The notes beneath the pieces are model-generated. The model had not been told where the DNA came from, did not search any database, and saw nothing but the letters and a program-made list of their open reading frames with translations. From assembly GCA_964431205.1 (NCBI GenBank), contig CAYSIX010000203.1:1-7488 (forward strand): DNA of 7,488 bases, read 5' to 3'. The translations under genes were made by a program, and so were the position numbers. This document shows, piece by piece, positions 1 to 6,686 of the stretch. Numbering within the stretch: the stretch's first letter is position 1; each line of letters begins with the position of its first letter. This stretch comes from CAYSIX01 sp964431205 (GTDB lineage Bacteria > Planctomycetota > Phycisphaerae > Phycisphaerales > Phycisphaeraceae).

Positions 1-23
1 CTCCAGACTTTTGCAGTGACTTG

Positions 24-1187
24 ATGATCTCATCAATTGAGGCCGAGCGCTGGGCGCAGAAGCTGGCGGATCGCGAGACGGCCGGGGGCGAGTCGCGGCA
101 GGAGGCGTTGTACCGCCTGGCGCTGGCACGGATGCGCGGCGAGCGGTTTGAGGCGGCGGGGGCGGCGCTCGATCGGCTGGACGAGCAGTTCCCGTTGCAC
201 CCGTACCGGGCCGAGACGCGCTACTACCGCGGCGTGCTGCTGCTGGCGCTGGGCCGCGGGGACGAGGCGGCGGACCTGCTGCGCGCCAGCGCCGAGGACG
301 AGCGGCTGGAGGGGGGGGCGCGGGCGGCGGCGTGGCGACTGCTCGGTCGCTGGCACCGCGAGGCGGGTCGATCGGCCGAGGCGGCGTCGGCGCTGGGATC
401 GCTGGCGCAGCTCGCGGGGCTGGAGGCGTTGTCGGCCGAGGAGCTGCTGTGGCTGGGCCGGCACCGCCTGGAGCGGGTGGGCGACGACGAGAACGCGTGG
501 CGGGCGTTGCGACCGGTGGCCGAGCAGGCGGTCGCGTCGGAACCCGCGCAACGGGCCGAGGCGTCGTACCTGGCCGGCCGGGCGCTGCGGGCGTTGGGGC
601 GGTACGACGAGGCCCGCACGCACTTCGGCCGGGTGATCGCGCTGGGCGAGGGGTACGACCAGGAGGCGCGGCTGGAGCTGGCGGGCGTGCTCGCCGATAC
701 GGGTTCATACGGCGAGGCGATGGCCGAGCTGACCGGGCTGATGAGCGAGCAGCGGGGCGAGATCGCGGCGAGGGCGTTGTACGAGGGGGCGCAGGCGCAG
801 CGGGCGATGGCGCGGCGGCACGAGCGCGCCGACGAGCCGCAGCGGGCGGCCGAGGCCCGCCGACAGGCGTGGCGGCTGCTCAAGCGCCTGGTCCTGCTCT
901 ACGGTTTTGCCGAGCTTTCGCCGCTCCCGCAGCTCGCGTACCTGGACATGGCGGAGCTTTCGGCTCAGCTCGGTGAGGTCGAGCGCGCCGGCGCGGAGCT
1001 CGACGAGCTGATCGAGCGGTTCCCCGACGGCCCCTTCGCCGTGTACGCCCGGGCCGTGCGCGCCACCGACCGGCAGCGTTACGGCGAGGCGGCGGCGCTG
1101 CTGGAGCGGATCGACGCGGCGTCGGCCGACCCCCGGCTGATGGACCGCGTCCGCCTGCTCCGTGAAATGGTACGGGAACGATCGTAG
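24..1187 (+). CDS. TPR-repeat protein (possibly incomplete at its 5' end)
   Basis: This is an Ala/Glu/Arg/Leu-rich helical protein of about 387 residues with tetratricopeptide-like helix pairs. The clearest are near residues 29-90 (ALYRLALARM, then RYYRGVLLLALGRGDEA), 178-243 (YLAGRALRALGRYDEA) and 304-366 (AELSAQLGEVERAGAELDELIERFPDGP in two segments, then RYGEAAALLERI). The ELIERFPDGPFAVYA stretch resembles the linker of periplasmic TPR proteins of the YbgF/CpoB and BamD kind. TPR proteins are scaffolds, so no enzymatic role is implied. No signal peptide or membrane helix is visible. Start: ATG at 24 overlaps a TGA (22-24) that ends another frame reading LQTFAVT, giving a TGATG junction typical of translational coupling. 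The frame is also open to the left edge, so the true start could lie outside, and TTG at 21 is a weaker option. It ends 9 bases before the next gene and very likely shares its transcript. High GC at third positions supports coding. The exact function is unknown. Confidence 0.8.
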   Translation: MISSIEAERWAQKLADRETAGGESRQEALYRLALARMRGERFEAAGAALDRLDEQFPLHPYRAETRYYRGVLLLALGRGDEAADLLRASAEDERLEGGARAAAWRLLGRWHREAGRSAEAASALGSLAQLAGLEALSAEELLWLGRHRLERVGDDENAWRALRPVAEQAVASEPAQRAEASYLAGRALRALGRYDEARTHFGRVIALGEGYDQEARLELAGVLADTGSYGEAMAELTGLMSEQRGEIAARALYEGAQAQRAMARRHERADEPQRAAEARRQAWRLLKRLVLLYGFAELSPLPQLAYLDMAELSAQLGEVERAGAELDELIERFPDGPFAVYARAVRATDRQRYGEAAALLERIDAASADPRLMDRVRLLREMVRERS

Positions 1188-1190
1188 GAA
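1186..1190 (+). promoter_or_regulatory. Shine-Dalgarno site of the vWA gene
   Basis: AGGAA overlaps the TAG stop of the TPR gene and sits 6 bases before the ATG at 1197. This fixes the start of the vWA gene and suggests translational coupling of the two genes. Confidence 0.6.
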
Positions 1191-1196
1191 ACGCCC

Positions 1197-2969
1197 ATGG
1201 CCGGCGCGAGCACAAGCAGACGGATCCGCCCCGGCGTCGCGGCGTCGCACCCGACGGCCATGCTCGTCGCCGGGCTGGTCGTCAGCGCGCTGGCGCACGT
1301 GTGGGTCGCCATGGCCGCGCTGCACCAGCCGATCGGCTACGTCGACCCGGCGCTGCTGCGCGACGACGCGTCGCCGCTTCGCATCAAGCGCGCCACCTAC
1401 GACTACTTCGTCGATGCCGACGCCGGCGCATCCGGCGAGCCCGCGCCCGACATCGACGACGCGCCCGACGACGCGCCGCCCGACACGGCGGAGACACTCA
1501 GCCGCGAGCTGCTCGAGACGCTCGCGCCGCCCCCGCCGGTCTCCGACGCGCCGCGCCCCGAGGCCGAGGAACCCCGCCCCGACGAACGCGCGACGATCGA
1601 CGCCGACGCCCTCGCCGCCGAGCTCGCCCCCTTCGCCATCGAGTCCGAGCTGCTCGTCGCCGCCGGCGGTTCGCCGCGCGGCCTCACGATCGACGTGCCG
1701 CAGGACCCGCCCTCGCCCGACGACGGCGCCGGCCTCGGCTCGCTCGCCGCCGGCGCGCTCCGCTCCGCCGCCACGCCGCGCACCACCTCGCCACGACCCG
1801 CCGCACGCCCCCTCTCCCGTGAAACCCGCGACGACGCACCCGCCGACACCCCCGACGCCGCCCCCCTCGACCGCCGCGCCCTCGACCTGCCCCTCGACGG
1901 CCCGTCCATCGACTTCGCCGCCGTCGCCCTCGCCGGCACCACTCGACTCGACGTCCCCGAACGCCTCGACGACGACTTCGACTACGTCGTCCACCGTTAC
2001 GACGGCGACGACGGCGGATACTTCCGCGTCGACATCATCCCCAAGCGATCCCTCCGCAAGCTCCAGACCATGCCCAAGGACCTCGTCTTCGTCATCGACA
2101 CCTCCGAGAGCGTCCCCCAGGCCTGGGTCCAGCAGGTCATCCGCGGCGTCCAGCAGGCCGTCCGCATGCTCAACGACGGCGACCGCTTCAACATCGTCCT
2201 GTTCAACGAAAACCCACGCTTCTTCAGCACCACCGGCCCGCAACCCGCCAACCCCGCCTCCGTCGACCGCGCCGTCGCCTTCCTCGCCGGCGCCCGCTCC
2301 CAGGGCTACACCGACGTCAACGCCGCACTCAGCCAGCTCCTCGTCCGCGACGTCCAGACCCAACGCGTCTACGAGATCATCATGATCAGCGACGGCCGAC
2401 CCACCCGCGGCGTCCTCGACACCCGCGAGCTGCTCAACCTCATCACCCGCGACAACGACCTGGCCGCCTCCATCTACTGCGTCGGCATCACCCCCCAGAT
2501 GAACCGCGAGCTGCTCAACTTCCTCGCCTACCGCAACAAGGGCTTCTCCCTCTTCGTCCGCGACATCGCCGACGTCGCCACCACCATCCGCGACCTCGCC
2601 AGCCGACTCCGCTACCCCCTGATCAAGGACCTGCGCCTCAACCTCGCCGGCGGGTCCGTCCGCGAGGTCTACCCCGCCGACCTGCCCAACATCCACCAGA
2701 ACGAACGATTCGCCCTCTTCGGCCGGTTCGACCACCCCGCCCCCTTCACCCTCGGCGTCACCGGCACCAGCGCCGGCCAGCCCGTCGACTTCACCTTCAC
2801 CCTCGACCTCAACGACGCCGGCCGCGGCGACGACTCCATCGCCCGCGACTGGGCCTTCTGGAAGCTCCACCACCTCTACAACCGCGTCCTCCGCGAGGGC
2901 GACGGCACCGCCCTCCGCCGACAGATCGACGCCCTGCGCAAACGCTACAACCTCAAGACGGTCTATTGA
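1197..2969 (+). CDS. Membrane-anchored vWA-domain protein with TonB-like N-terminus
   Basis: The protein has 590 residues. A basic N-terminus (SRRIRP) is followed by one hydrophobic helix at about residues 20-42, so N-in/C-out topology is expected. The helix contains S30-A-L-A-H34, the same SxxxH spacing that TonB uses to couple to ExbB/ExbD. Residues about 45-265 are an Asp/Pro/Ala/Arg-rich low-complexity linker, as in TonB-type proteins. A vWA domain follows at about 297-465 with a complete metal-binding MIDAS: D301-T-S303-E-S305, T372 and D399 (MISDGRP). The region after it (YPADLP, then LFGRF) resembles the part that follows vWA in the VIT/vWA and YfbK-like families. The family function is metal-dependent protein binding, and the ligand here is unknown. 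The protein stops at RYNLKTVY, about where relatives often continue with a TPYTSF-like segment, so the C-terminus may be slightly short. The start is supported by AGGAA 6 bases upstream. Coupling to an ExbB/ExbD motor is an inference. Confidence 0.88.
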   Translation: MAGASTSRRIRPGVAASHPTAMLVAGLVVSALAHVWVAMAALHQPIGYVDPALLRDDASPLRIKRATYDYFVDADAGASGEPAPDIDDAPDDAPPDTAETLSRELLETLAPPPPVSDAPRPEAEEPRPDERATIDADALAAELAPFAIESELLVAAGGSPRGLTIDVPQDPPSPDDGAGLGSLAAGALRSAATPRTTSPRPAARPLSRETRDDAPADTPDAAPLDRRALDLPLDGPSIDFAAVALAGTTRLDVPERLDDDFDYVVHRYDGDDGGYFRVDIIPKRSLRKLQTMPKDLVFVIDTSESVPQAWVQQVIRGVQQAVRMLNDGDRFNIVLFNENPRFFSTTGPQPANPASVDRAVAFLAGARSQGYTDVNAALSQLLVRDVQTQRVYEIIMISDGRPTRGVLDTRELLNLITRDNDLAASIYCVGITPQMNRELLNFLAYRNKGFSLFVRDIADVATTIRDLASRLRYPLIKDLRLNLAGGSVREVYPADLPNIHQNERFALFGRFDHPAPFTLGVTGTSAGQPVDFTFTLDLNDAGRGDDSIARDWAFWKLHHLYNRVLREGDGTALRRQIDALRKRYNLKTVY

Positions 2970-2976
2970 GATTTGC

Positions 2977-3011
2977 GATTGGTGATTGGTGATTGGGGAT
3001 TGAGGATTGGG
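2977..3011 (+). repeat. GATTGG low-complexity tract
   Basis: Imperfect tandem copies of GATTGGT/GATTGGG begin 7 bases after the vWA stop. Read as protein this gives GDWGLRIG-like strings that recur as spurious ORFs in many genomes. It is best seen as a dispersed intergenic repeat with no coding function. It marks the left border of the CRISPR-Cas segment. Confidence 0.7.
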
Positions 3012-3034
3012 AAGATCGTCTCAAGCCGGGGCAC

Positions 3035-3063
3035 AAAAATGGCCGCCCCCATAGGTGACGGCC
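3035..3063 (-). terminator. Intrinsic terminator of tracrRNA
   Basis: On the minus strand GGCCG (3063-3059) pairs with CGGCC (3045-3041). The inner arm UCACC/GGGGG adds further pairs with one A-G mismatch around a UAU loop. It is followed by A and five T (3039-3035). On the plus strand there is no U-tract after the stem, so the terminator works in one direction only, that of the tracrRNA. Confidence 0.8.
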
Positions 3064-3102
3064 GGTCGGTCCGTAGACCGTTGCCTGCGAATCCTTCGTC
3101 TT

Positions 3103-3138
3103 GTTACGAGAAGACTCGCGAGGCGGGATTGGATAGAC
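3103..3138 (-). repeat. tracrRNA anti-repeat (diverged CRISPR repeat copy)
   Basis: Positions 3116-3138 match the array repeat with one substitution (3121). Positions 3103-3110 match its other end with two substitutions (3106, 3109). Bases 3111-3115 (AAGAC) replace the repeat's TTGG. All three substitutions are G to A on the plus strand, which is C to U in a minus-strand RNA, so pairing survives as G-U. In a plus-strand RNA they would be A-C mismatches. Confidence 0.93.
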
Positions 3139-3157
3139 AACTTGTTTATACTATACC
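3129..3157 (+). promoter_or_regulatory. Candidate cas9 promoter (weak)
   Basis: A cas9 promoter must lie in this short gap unless transcription enters from the vWA operon. The best-spaced pair is TTGGAT (3129-3134), 17 bp, TATACC (3152-3157). A better -10, TATACT at 3147-3152, has no -35 at normal spacing. Either choice overlaps the tracrRNA promoter and the anti-repeat DNA. This call is tentative. Confidence 0.25.
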
Positions 3158-3174
3158 GGACCTGTTCCGGTCAA
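3145..3174 (-). promoter_or_regulatory. tracrRNA promoter
   Basis: On the minus strand, -35 TTGACC (3174-3169, 5/6 to consensus) is 18 bp from -10 TATAAA (3150-3145, 5/6). Transcription would start about 7 bases on, near 3138-3139, which is exactly where the anti-repeat begins. The position is strong support, and activity is inferred. Confidence 0.72.
3155..3171. promoter_or_regulatory. Inverted repeat in the tracrRNA/cas9 divergent promoter
   Basis: ACCGGA (3155-3160) and TCCGGT (3166-3171) form a perfect 6-bp inverted repeat with a 5-base spacer. It lies between the -35 and -10 of the tracrRNA promoter and in the expected cas9 leader. It could be an operator or a 5'-leader hairpin. The sequence does not decide between these. 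Confidence 0.45.
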
Positions 3175-3184
3175 GCCTGATTCT

Positions 3185-3189
3185 GGGAG
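3185..3189 (+). promoter_or_regulatory. cas9 Shine-Dalgarno site
   Basis: GGGAG lies 6 bases before the ATG at 3196. It supports this start, which also places the conserved RuvC-I strand at residues 3-15 as expected for a Cas9 N-terminus. Confidence 0.65.
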
Positions 3190-3195
3190 ACCGCG

Positions 3196-6100
3196 ATGCC
3201 TCTGACCCTCGGACTGGACCTGGGCCCCACCTCGATCGGCTGGGCGCTCGTCGACGAGCAGCGCCAAACCATGGTACGCACCGGTGTGCGCGTCTTTCCC
3301 GAAGGCGTGGACCGCGACCAGCAGGGTGGGGAGAAATCCAAATCCCAGGCCCGTCGCACCGCCCGCGGAACCCGCCGCCTGCTTAGCCGTCGCGCACGCC
3401 GACGCCGCAAGCTCCGAGCCGCCCTTACCGAAGCCGGCCTGCTCCCGTCTGACCCCCACGACCTCCAACAACTGCTCCAGACTAACCCATACCCGCTCCG
3501 CGCCCGTGCCTGCCGGGAACGAATCGAACCGTTCGAACTCGGCCGCGTCCTGCTGCACCTGAACCAACGCCGTGGTTTCCTGTCCAATCGCAAGACCGAT
3601 CGCTCCGACAAGGACCTCAAGGGCATGCACGCGGAGATGAACGCCCTCGTGCAGGCGATGCGACGGGCCGACGCGCCCACGCTAGGCACTTACCTGGCCA
3701 CGCTCAATCGCCAGTATGACCACACCAGCTCCCCTCCGCAGAGCCGTCCCCGCTACCGACCCACACGGCGACAGATGTACGTCGAGGAGTTTGAGGCCAT
3801 CTGGCGCGAACAGACCCGCCATCACCCCCAACTGCTCACCCCCGCGCTCAAGAGGCGCCTCTACGACCCCACGCCGAACGACAAGTGGGTCTGCCAAGGC
3901 CTGATATTCGGTCAGCGCCGCGTCTACTGGCCCAAGTCCGTCATCGGCCGCTGTGACCTCGAACGCAACCAGCCTCGATGCCCGCGAGCGCACCTGGCCG
4001 CGCAACGATTCCGTATTTATCAGGAAGTCAACAACCTCGACATCCTGGACCGTGCCACCGGTGAACACCGTCGCCTCACGCAACCGGAACGTGAGGTCCT
4101 GTACGAGTATCTTGACCAGGCCAAGCAACGCACTTTCGACCAGATCCGACGCAAGCTCGGCTTCTCCTCCGAAGTACAGTTCAACTTCGAACGCGGCCGC
4201 CGGACCAAGCTTCAGGGCAACGAAACAGCGGCCACCCTCGCCTCCAAGAAACGCATCGGCCCTCGCTGGTGGAAGCTTTCTACTGACATCCAGCACGCCA
4301 TCGTCGACATCCTGCTCAACGAAGAGCTCGAAGAGCAGGCCCTGCGTCGACTTGTCCAGGAGTGCGACCTGTCCCCCGACGAGGCTCAACGCTCCCTCGG
4401 CGCACACCTGCCCGACGGTCACGCCAATTACTGCCTGGTCGCGATCGACAAGCTCCTGCCACATCTCCAGCGAGGCCTCTTCCTGATGGGCAACGACCCC
4501 TCGGACTCCGCCATCCACGCCGCCGGCTACCTCCGCCCCGACGAACGCGAGCTCAAGCTCCACGACTTCCTGCCGCCCGCACCAGACCTGCCCAACCCCA
4601 TCGTGCGGCAGGCTCTGATCGAAACCCGCAAGATCGTCAACGCCATCCTCCGCGAATATGTTTACCGCCGGAACGATACCCTCACCGAGATCCGCGTCGA
4701 GCTCGCGCGCGAGGCCAAGCGGTCGTTCGAGCAGCGCACCAAAATCCGCATCGAACAGGCCGAGCGACGCCGGACGCGCGAGAACGCAAAAGCCGAGATC
4801 GAGAAGCTCGGCCTCCCGCCCAATCGCGCCAACATTCAGCGATACCTCCTCTGGCAGGAGCAGAACCAGTTCTGCCCCTACTCCCAGTCCAAGATCGCTC
4901 TGTCAGAGCTATTCAGCGATGCGATCGACATCGACCACATTCTCCCGCGCTGGCGCTCGCTCGATAACTCCATGGCCAACAAGGTCGTCTGCCGTGTTGA
5001 GCAGAACAGGCTCAAGGGAGATCGCACCCCCGCCGAGTGGCTGGCCGACAGCGACCCCGACAAGTACGAACGCGTCCTGCGCATCGCGGATCGCCTGCCC
5101 GGCAACAAGCCGCTCAAGTTCCGCCAACGCAACATCGTGCTCGACGAGTTCGTCAACCGCCAGTTCACCGATACCGCCTACATCAGCCGCTGCGTCAGCC
5201 AGTACCTGCGCAGCATCGGCACCCCCGTCCGCACGACTCGTGGCGACCTGACCGCCGACCTCCGCCACTGGTGGGACCTGAACAAGATCCTCGACCCCGA
5301 CCGCGGCCGAAAGATGCGCAACGACCACCGTCACCACGCCGTCGACGCCGTCGTCGTCGCCCTGATGACCCCGAAGCGTCTGCACGCGCTGGCCAACGCC
5401 CCCGGCGACCAGATGCCCCCGCCCTGGGACCGCTTCCTCGACCAGGCGCGCGAATCGATCCTCGCCATCCACGTCTCCCACCGCCCCCTCAAACGCCTCC
5501 GCGGCTCGCTCCACAACGCCATGTTTCACGGTCCGACCAGCAAGCCCGAGCGCAAGACCGACGGTTCCGATCGGCCCTGGGCCGGCCACTGGGTCGAAGA
5601 CCCGCACACCTTCGTCCGACGCAAGGCCGTTACCGAAATCACAAACGCCCGCCACCTGTGTAAGGTCCGTGACCCGGCGATCCGGGAAATACTGCGCCAG
5701 CATCTCACGCGGCAGGGCATCGATCCAGACAAGAAGGGCGACTACCCAACGAACGCCTTTGCCGGCAACAACACGCCCCGTATGCCATCCGGCGTGCCCA
5801 TCCGCAAGGTCCGCATGCTCGAACGCAGCGAGACCTTCCGCCCCGTCTCGGACCGCCGCGAATTCCAGTTCGTCAAGCCCGACAGCAACCACCACATCGT
5901 CTACCGCGAGCAGGGCGATGGCGATAAGCCCACGTGGACCGCCAAGGTCGTGCCGATGTGGGACGTCGCTCGACGCGCGAAGCGCGGCCTGCCGCTCGTC
6001 GATCGCGCCACACCCGATGGTCAGCACTTCCGCTTCTCCCTGGCGCTTGGCGAATCTTTTCTCATGAACGCCGAGGATGGGACCTCCCAGTTGTGCGTCG

Positions 6101-6276
6101 TGCAGAAGCTTGACCAGCGATCGAAGCGCATCCACTACTTCCTTCACCACGATGCGCGTCCCCGCGATGAAATAAAAAAGGACAACCAGTACCTCTCTGT
6201 GAGTCGAATGCAGCGAGTCCAGGCTCGTAAGGTCACCGTCGATCCCCTCGGACGAATCCGCTGGGCAAATGACTAA
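3196..6276 (+). CDS. cas9: CRISPR-associated endonuclease Cas9, compact type II-C-like
   Basis: Cas9 is the RNA-guided double-strand DNA nuclease of type II CRISPR; it acts with crRNA and tracrRNA. The protein has 1026 residues, in the range of compact II-C enzymes. In order: RuvC-I GLDLGPTSIGWAL with D8; an Arg-rich bridge helix at about 48-78 (ARRTARGTRRLLSRRARRRR); the recognition lobe to about 480; RuvC-II IRVELAREAKRS with E502; HNH with DIDHILP (D580, H581) and N595 in MANKVV; RuvC-III NDHRHHAVDAVVVALM with H714 and D717; then the WED/PAM-interacting region to the C-terminal LGRIRWAND. All catalytic positions known from the family are present and no frameshift is visible, so it should be active as nuclease. 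The gene is divergent from the tracrRNA and converges on the array. No cas1, cas2 or csn2 follows. Its GC content looks lower than that of the upstream genes. The PAM cannot be read from sequence. Confidence 0.98.
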   Translation: MPLTLGLDLGPTSIGWALVDEQRQTMVRTGVRVFPEGVDRDQQGGEKSKSQARRTARGTRRLLSRRARRRRKLRAALTEAGLLPSDPHDLQQLLQTNPYPLRARACRERIEPFELGRVLLHLNQRRGFLSNRKTDRSDKDLKGMHAEMNALVQAMRRADAPTLGTYLATLNRQYDHTSSPPQSRPRYRPTRRQMYVEEFEAIWREQTRHHPQLLTPALKRRLYDPTPNDKWVCQGLIFGQRRVYWPKSVIGRCDLERNQPRCPRAHLAAQRFRIYQEVNNLDILDRATGEHRRLTQPEREVLYEYLDQAKQRTFDQIRRKLGFSSEVQFNFERGRRTKLQGNETAATLASKKRIGPRWWKLSTDIQHAIVDILLNEELEEQALRRLVQECDLSPDEAQRSLGAHLPDGHANYCLVAIDKLLPHLQRGLFLMGNDPSDSAIHAAGYLRPDERELKLHDFLPPAPDLPNPIVRQALIETRKIVNAILREYVYRRNDTLTEIRVELAREAKRSFEQRTKIRIEQAERRRTRENAKAEIEKLGLPPNRANIQRYLLWQEQNQFCPYSQSKIALSELFSDAIDIDHILPRWRSLDNSMANKVVCRVEQNRLKGDRTPAEWLADSDPDKYERVLRIADRLPGNKPLKFRQRNIVLDEFVNRQFTDTAYISRCVSQYLRSIGTPVRTTRGDLTADLRHWWDLNKILDPDRGRKMRNDHRHHAVDAVVVALMTPKRLHALANAPGDQMPPPWDRFLDQARESILAIHVSHRPLKRLRGSLHNAMFHGPTSKPERKTDGSDRPWAGHWVEDPHTFVRRKAVTEITNARHLCKVRDPAIREILRQHLTRQGIDPDKKGDYPTNAFAGNNTPRMPSGVPIRKVRMLERSETFRPVSDRREFQFVKPDSNHHIVYREQGDGDKPTWTAKVVPMWDVARRAKRGLPLVDRATPDGQHFRFSLALGESFLMNAEDGTSQLCVVQKLDQRSKRIHYFLHHDARPRDEIKKDNQYLSVSRMQRVQARKVTVDPLGRIRWAND

Positions 6277-6470
6277 GCACGCTCAAGCTGCCCGCCCACC
6301 AGGTCGATGCTTATGTCGTCGCACGCCTGACCGGGGATGGCCCGGGCCCGCCCGACGGCGAGGTGCGCGTCATCACGATCACGGACAAACAGTTCGGCCG
6401 CATGCGCGTTTTCTGGGGAAAACGCCGCCGCCCGCCCGAACAGGCACCGGCCCAACTCGAACTTTTCTAG
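6273..6470 (+). pseudogene. Possible frameshifted small gene or gene remnant ending in QLELF
   Basis: Frame 3 is open from just after a TGA at 6270-6272 to TAG at 6468-6470. It reads as a protein-like sequence with high third-position GC: LKLPAHQVDAYVVARL, then VRVITITDKQFGRMRVFWGK, then a C-terminal QLELF. No good start exists at its upstream end; only GTG at 6363 (35 codons) or ATG at 6402 are in frame. An ATG at 6269 overlaps the cas9 stop in the neighbouring frame, and one extra base between about 6275 and 6286 would join it to this frame as a roughly 67-residue protein. The terminal QLELF resembles the bacterial sliding-clamp-binding consensus QL(S/D)LF. I do not recognise the family. 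It may be a broken translationally coupled gene behind cas9, a fragment of a longer gene, or chance. Confidence 0.38.
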
Positions 6471-6555
6471 CCGGTAGGGGCGCTCAAGTCATGTTGTCGC
6501 GGACGTTTAGGAGGGAAAGAGTCTATCCAATCCCGCCCCGCGACCAACCCGCAAC

Positions 6556-6585
6556 GCACTGGCATAATTACCCGTTCATCCTCGA
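6556..6585 (+). other. Spacer 1, coding-like (HWHNYPFILE)
   Basis: Read on the plus strand from its second base, the spacer translates to HWHNYPFIL, with E if the next base is counted. It is a diverged copy of the spacer at 6687-6717. This indicates a protospacer inside a protein-coding gene, with the crRNA antisense to that gene's coding strand. Confidence 0.7.
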
Positions 6586-6686
6586 AGTCTATCCAATCCC
6601 GCCCCGCGACCAACCCGCAACACGGATGACGGCGGCGTCACTTACCATGCCGTCTATCCAATCCCGCCCCGCGACCAACCCGCAAC

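Larger units (their letters stand above)
3034..3138 (-). ncRNA. tracrRNA
   Basis: A minus-strand RNA of about 105 nt is predicted, read from 3138 down to about 3034. In 5' to 3' order it contains a 36-nt anti-repeat (3138-3103), then a nexus-like hairpin CGAA-GGA-UUCG (3098-3088). Next is a 5-bp hairpin CGGUC-UACG-GACCG (3080-3067) with a stable cUACGg tetraloop, and last an intrinsic terminator (3063-3035). The anti-repeat pairs 23 contiguous bases of the repeat's 3' part (one G-U) and all 8 bases of its 5' end (GTTGCGGG with CUCGUAAC, two G-U), around an internal loop of 4 by 5 bases. A minus-strand promoter lies just upstream. Anti-repeat, nexus, hairpin and terminator is the known order of type II tracrRNAs, which bind Cas9 and guide RNase III processing of crRNA. 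Exact ends are not proven. Confidence 0.9.

Noticed and set aside
705..2873. A 722-codon open frame on the minus strand opposite the vWA and TPR genes
   Set aside because: It is Gly/Val/Asp/Ala-rich without recognisable motifs and is the shadow of the GC-rich plus-strand genes, whose vWA motifs are clear.
3103..3195. tracrRNA on the plus strand reading into the cas9 start
   Set aside because: Pairing would have three A-C mismatches instead of G-U pairs, no U-tailed terminator follows, and the RNA would run into the cas9 start codon. The ACCGGA/TCCGGT stem has no U-tract.
6171..6180. AATAAAAAAG run in cas9 as a frameshift or slippage site
   Set aside because: The frame continues normally to the conserved RWAND C-terminus, so there is no sign of shifting.
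6471..6519. A plus-strand leader promoter for the array
   Set aside because: TTGTCG has no acceptable -10 at normal spacing, and tracrRNA pairing points to minus-strand transcription.
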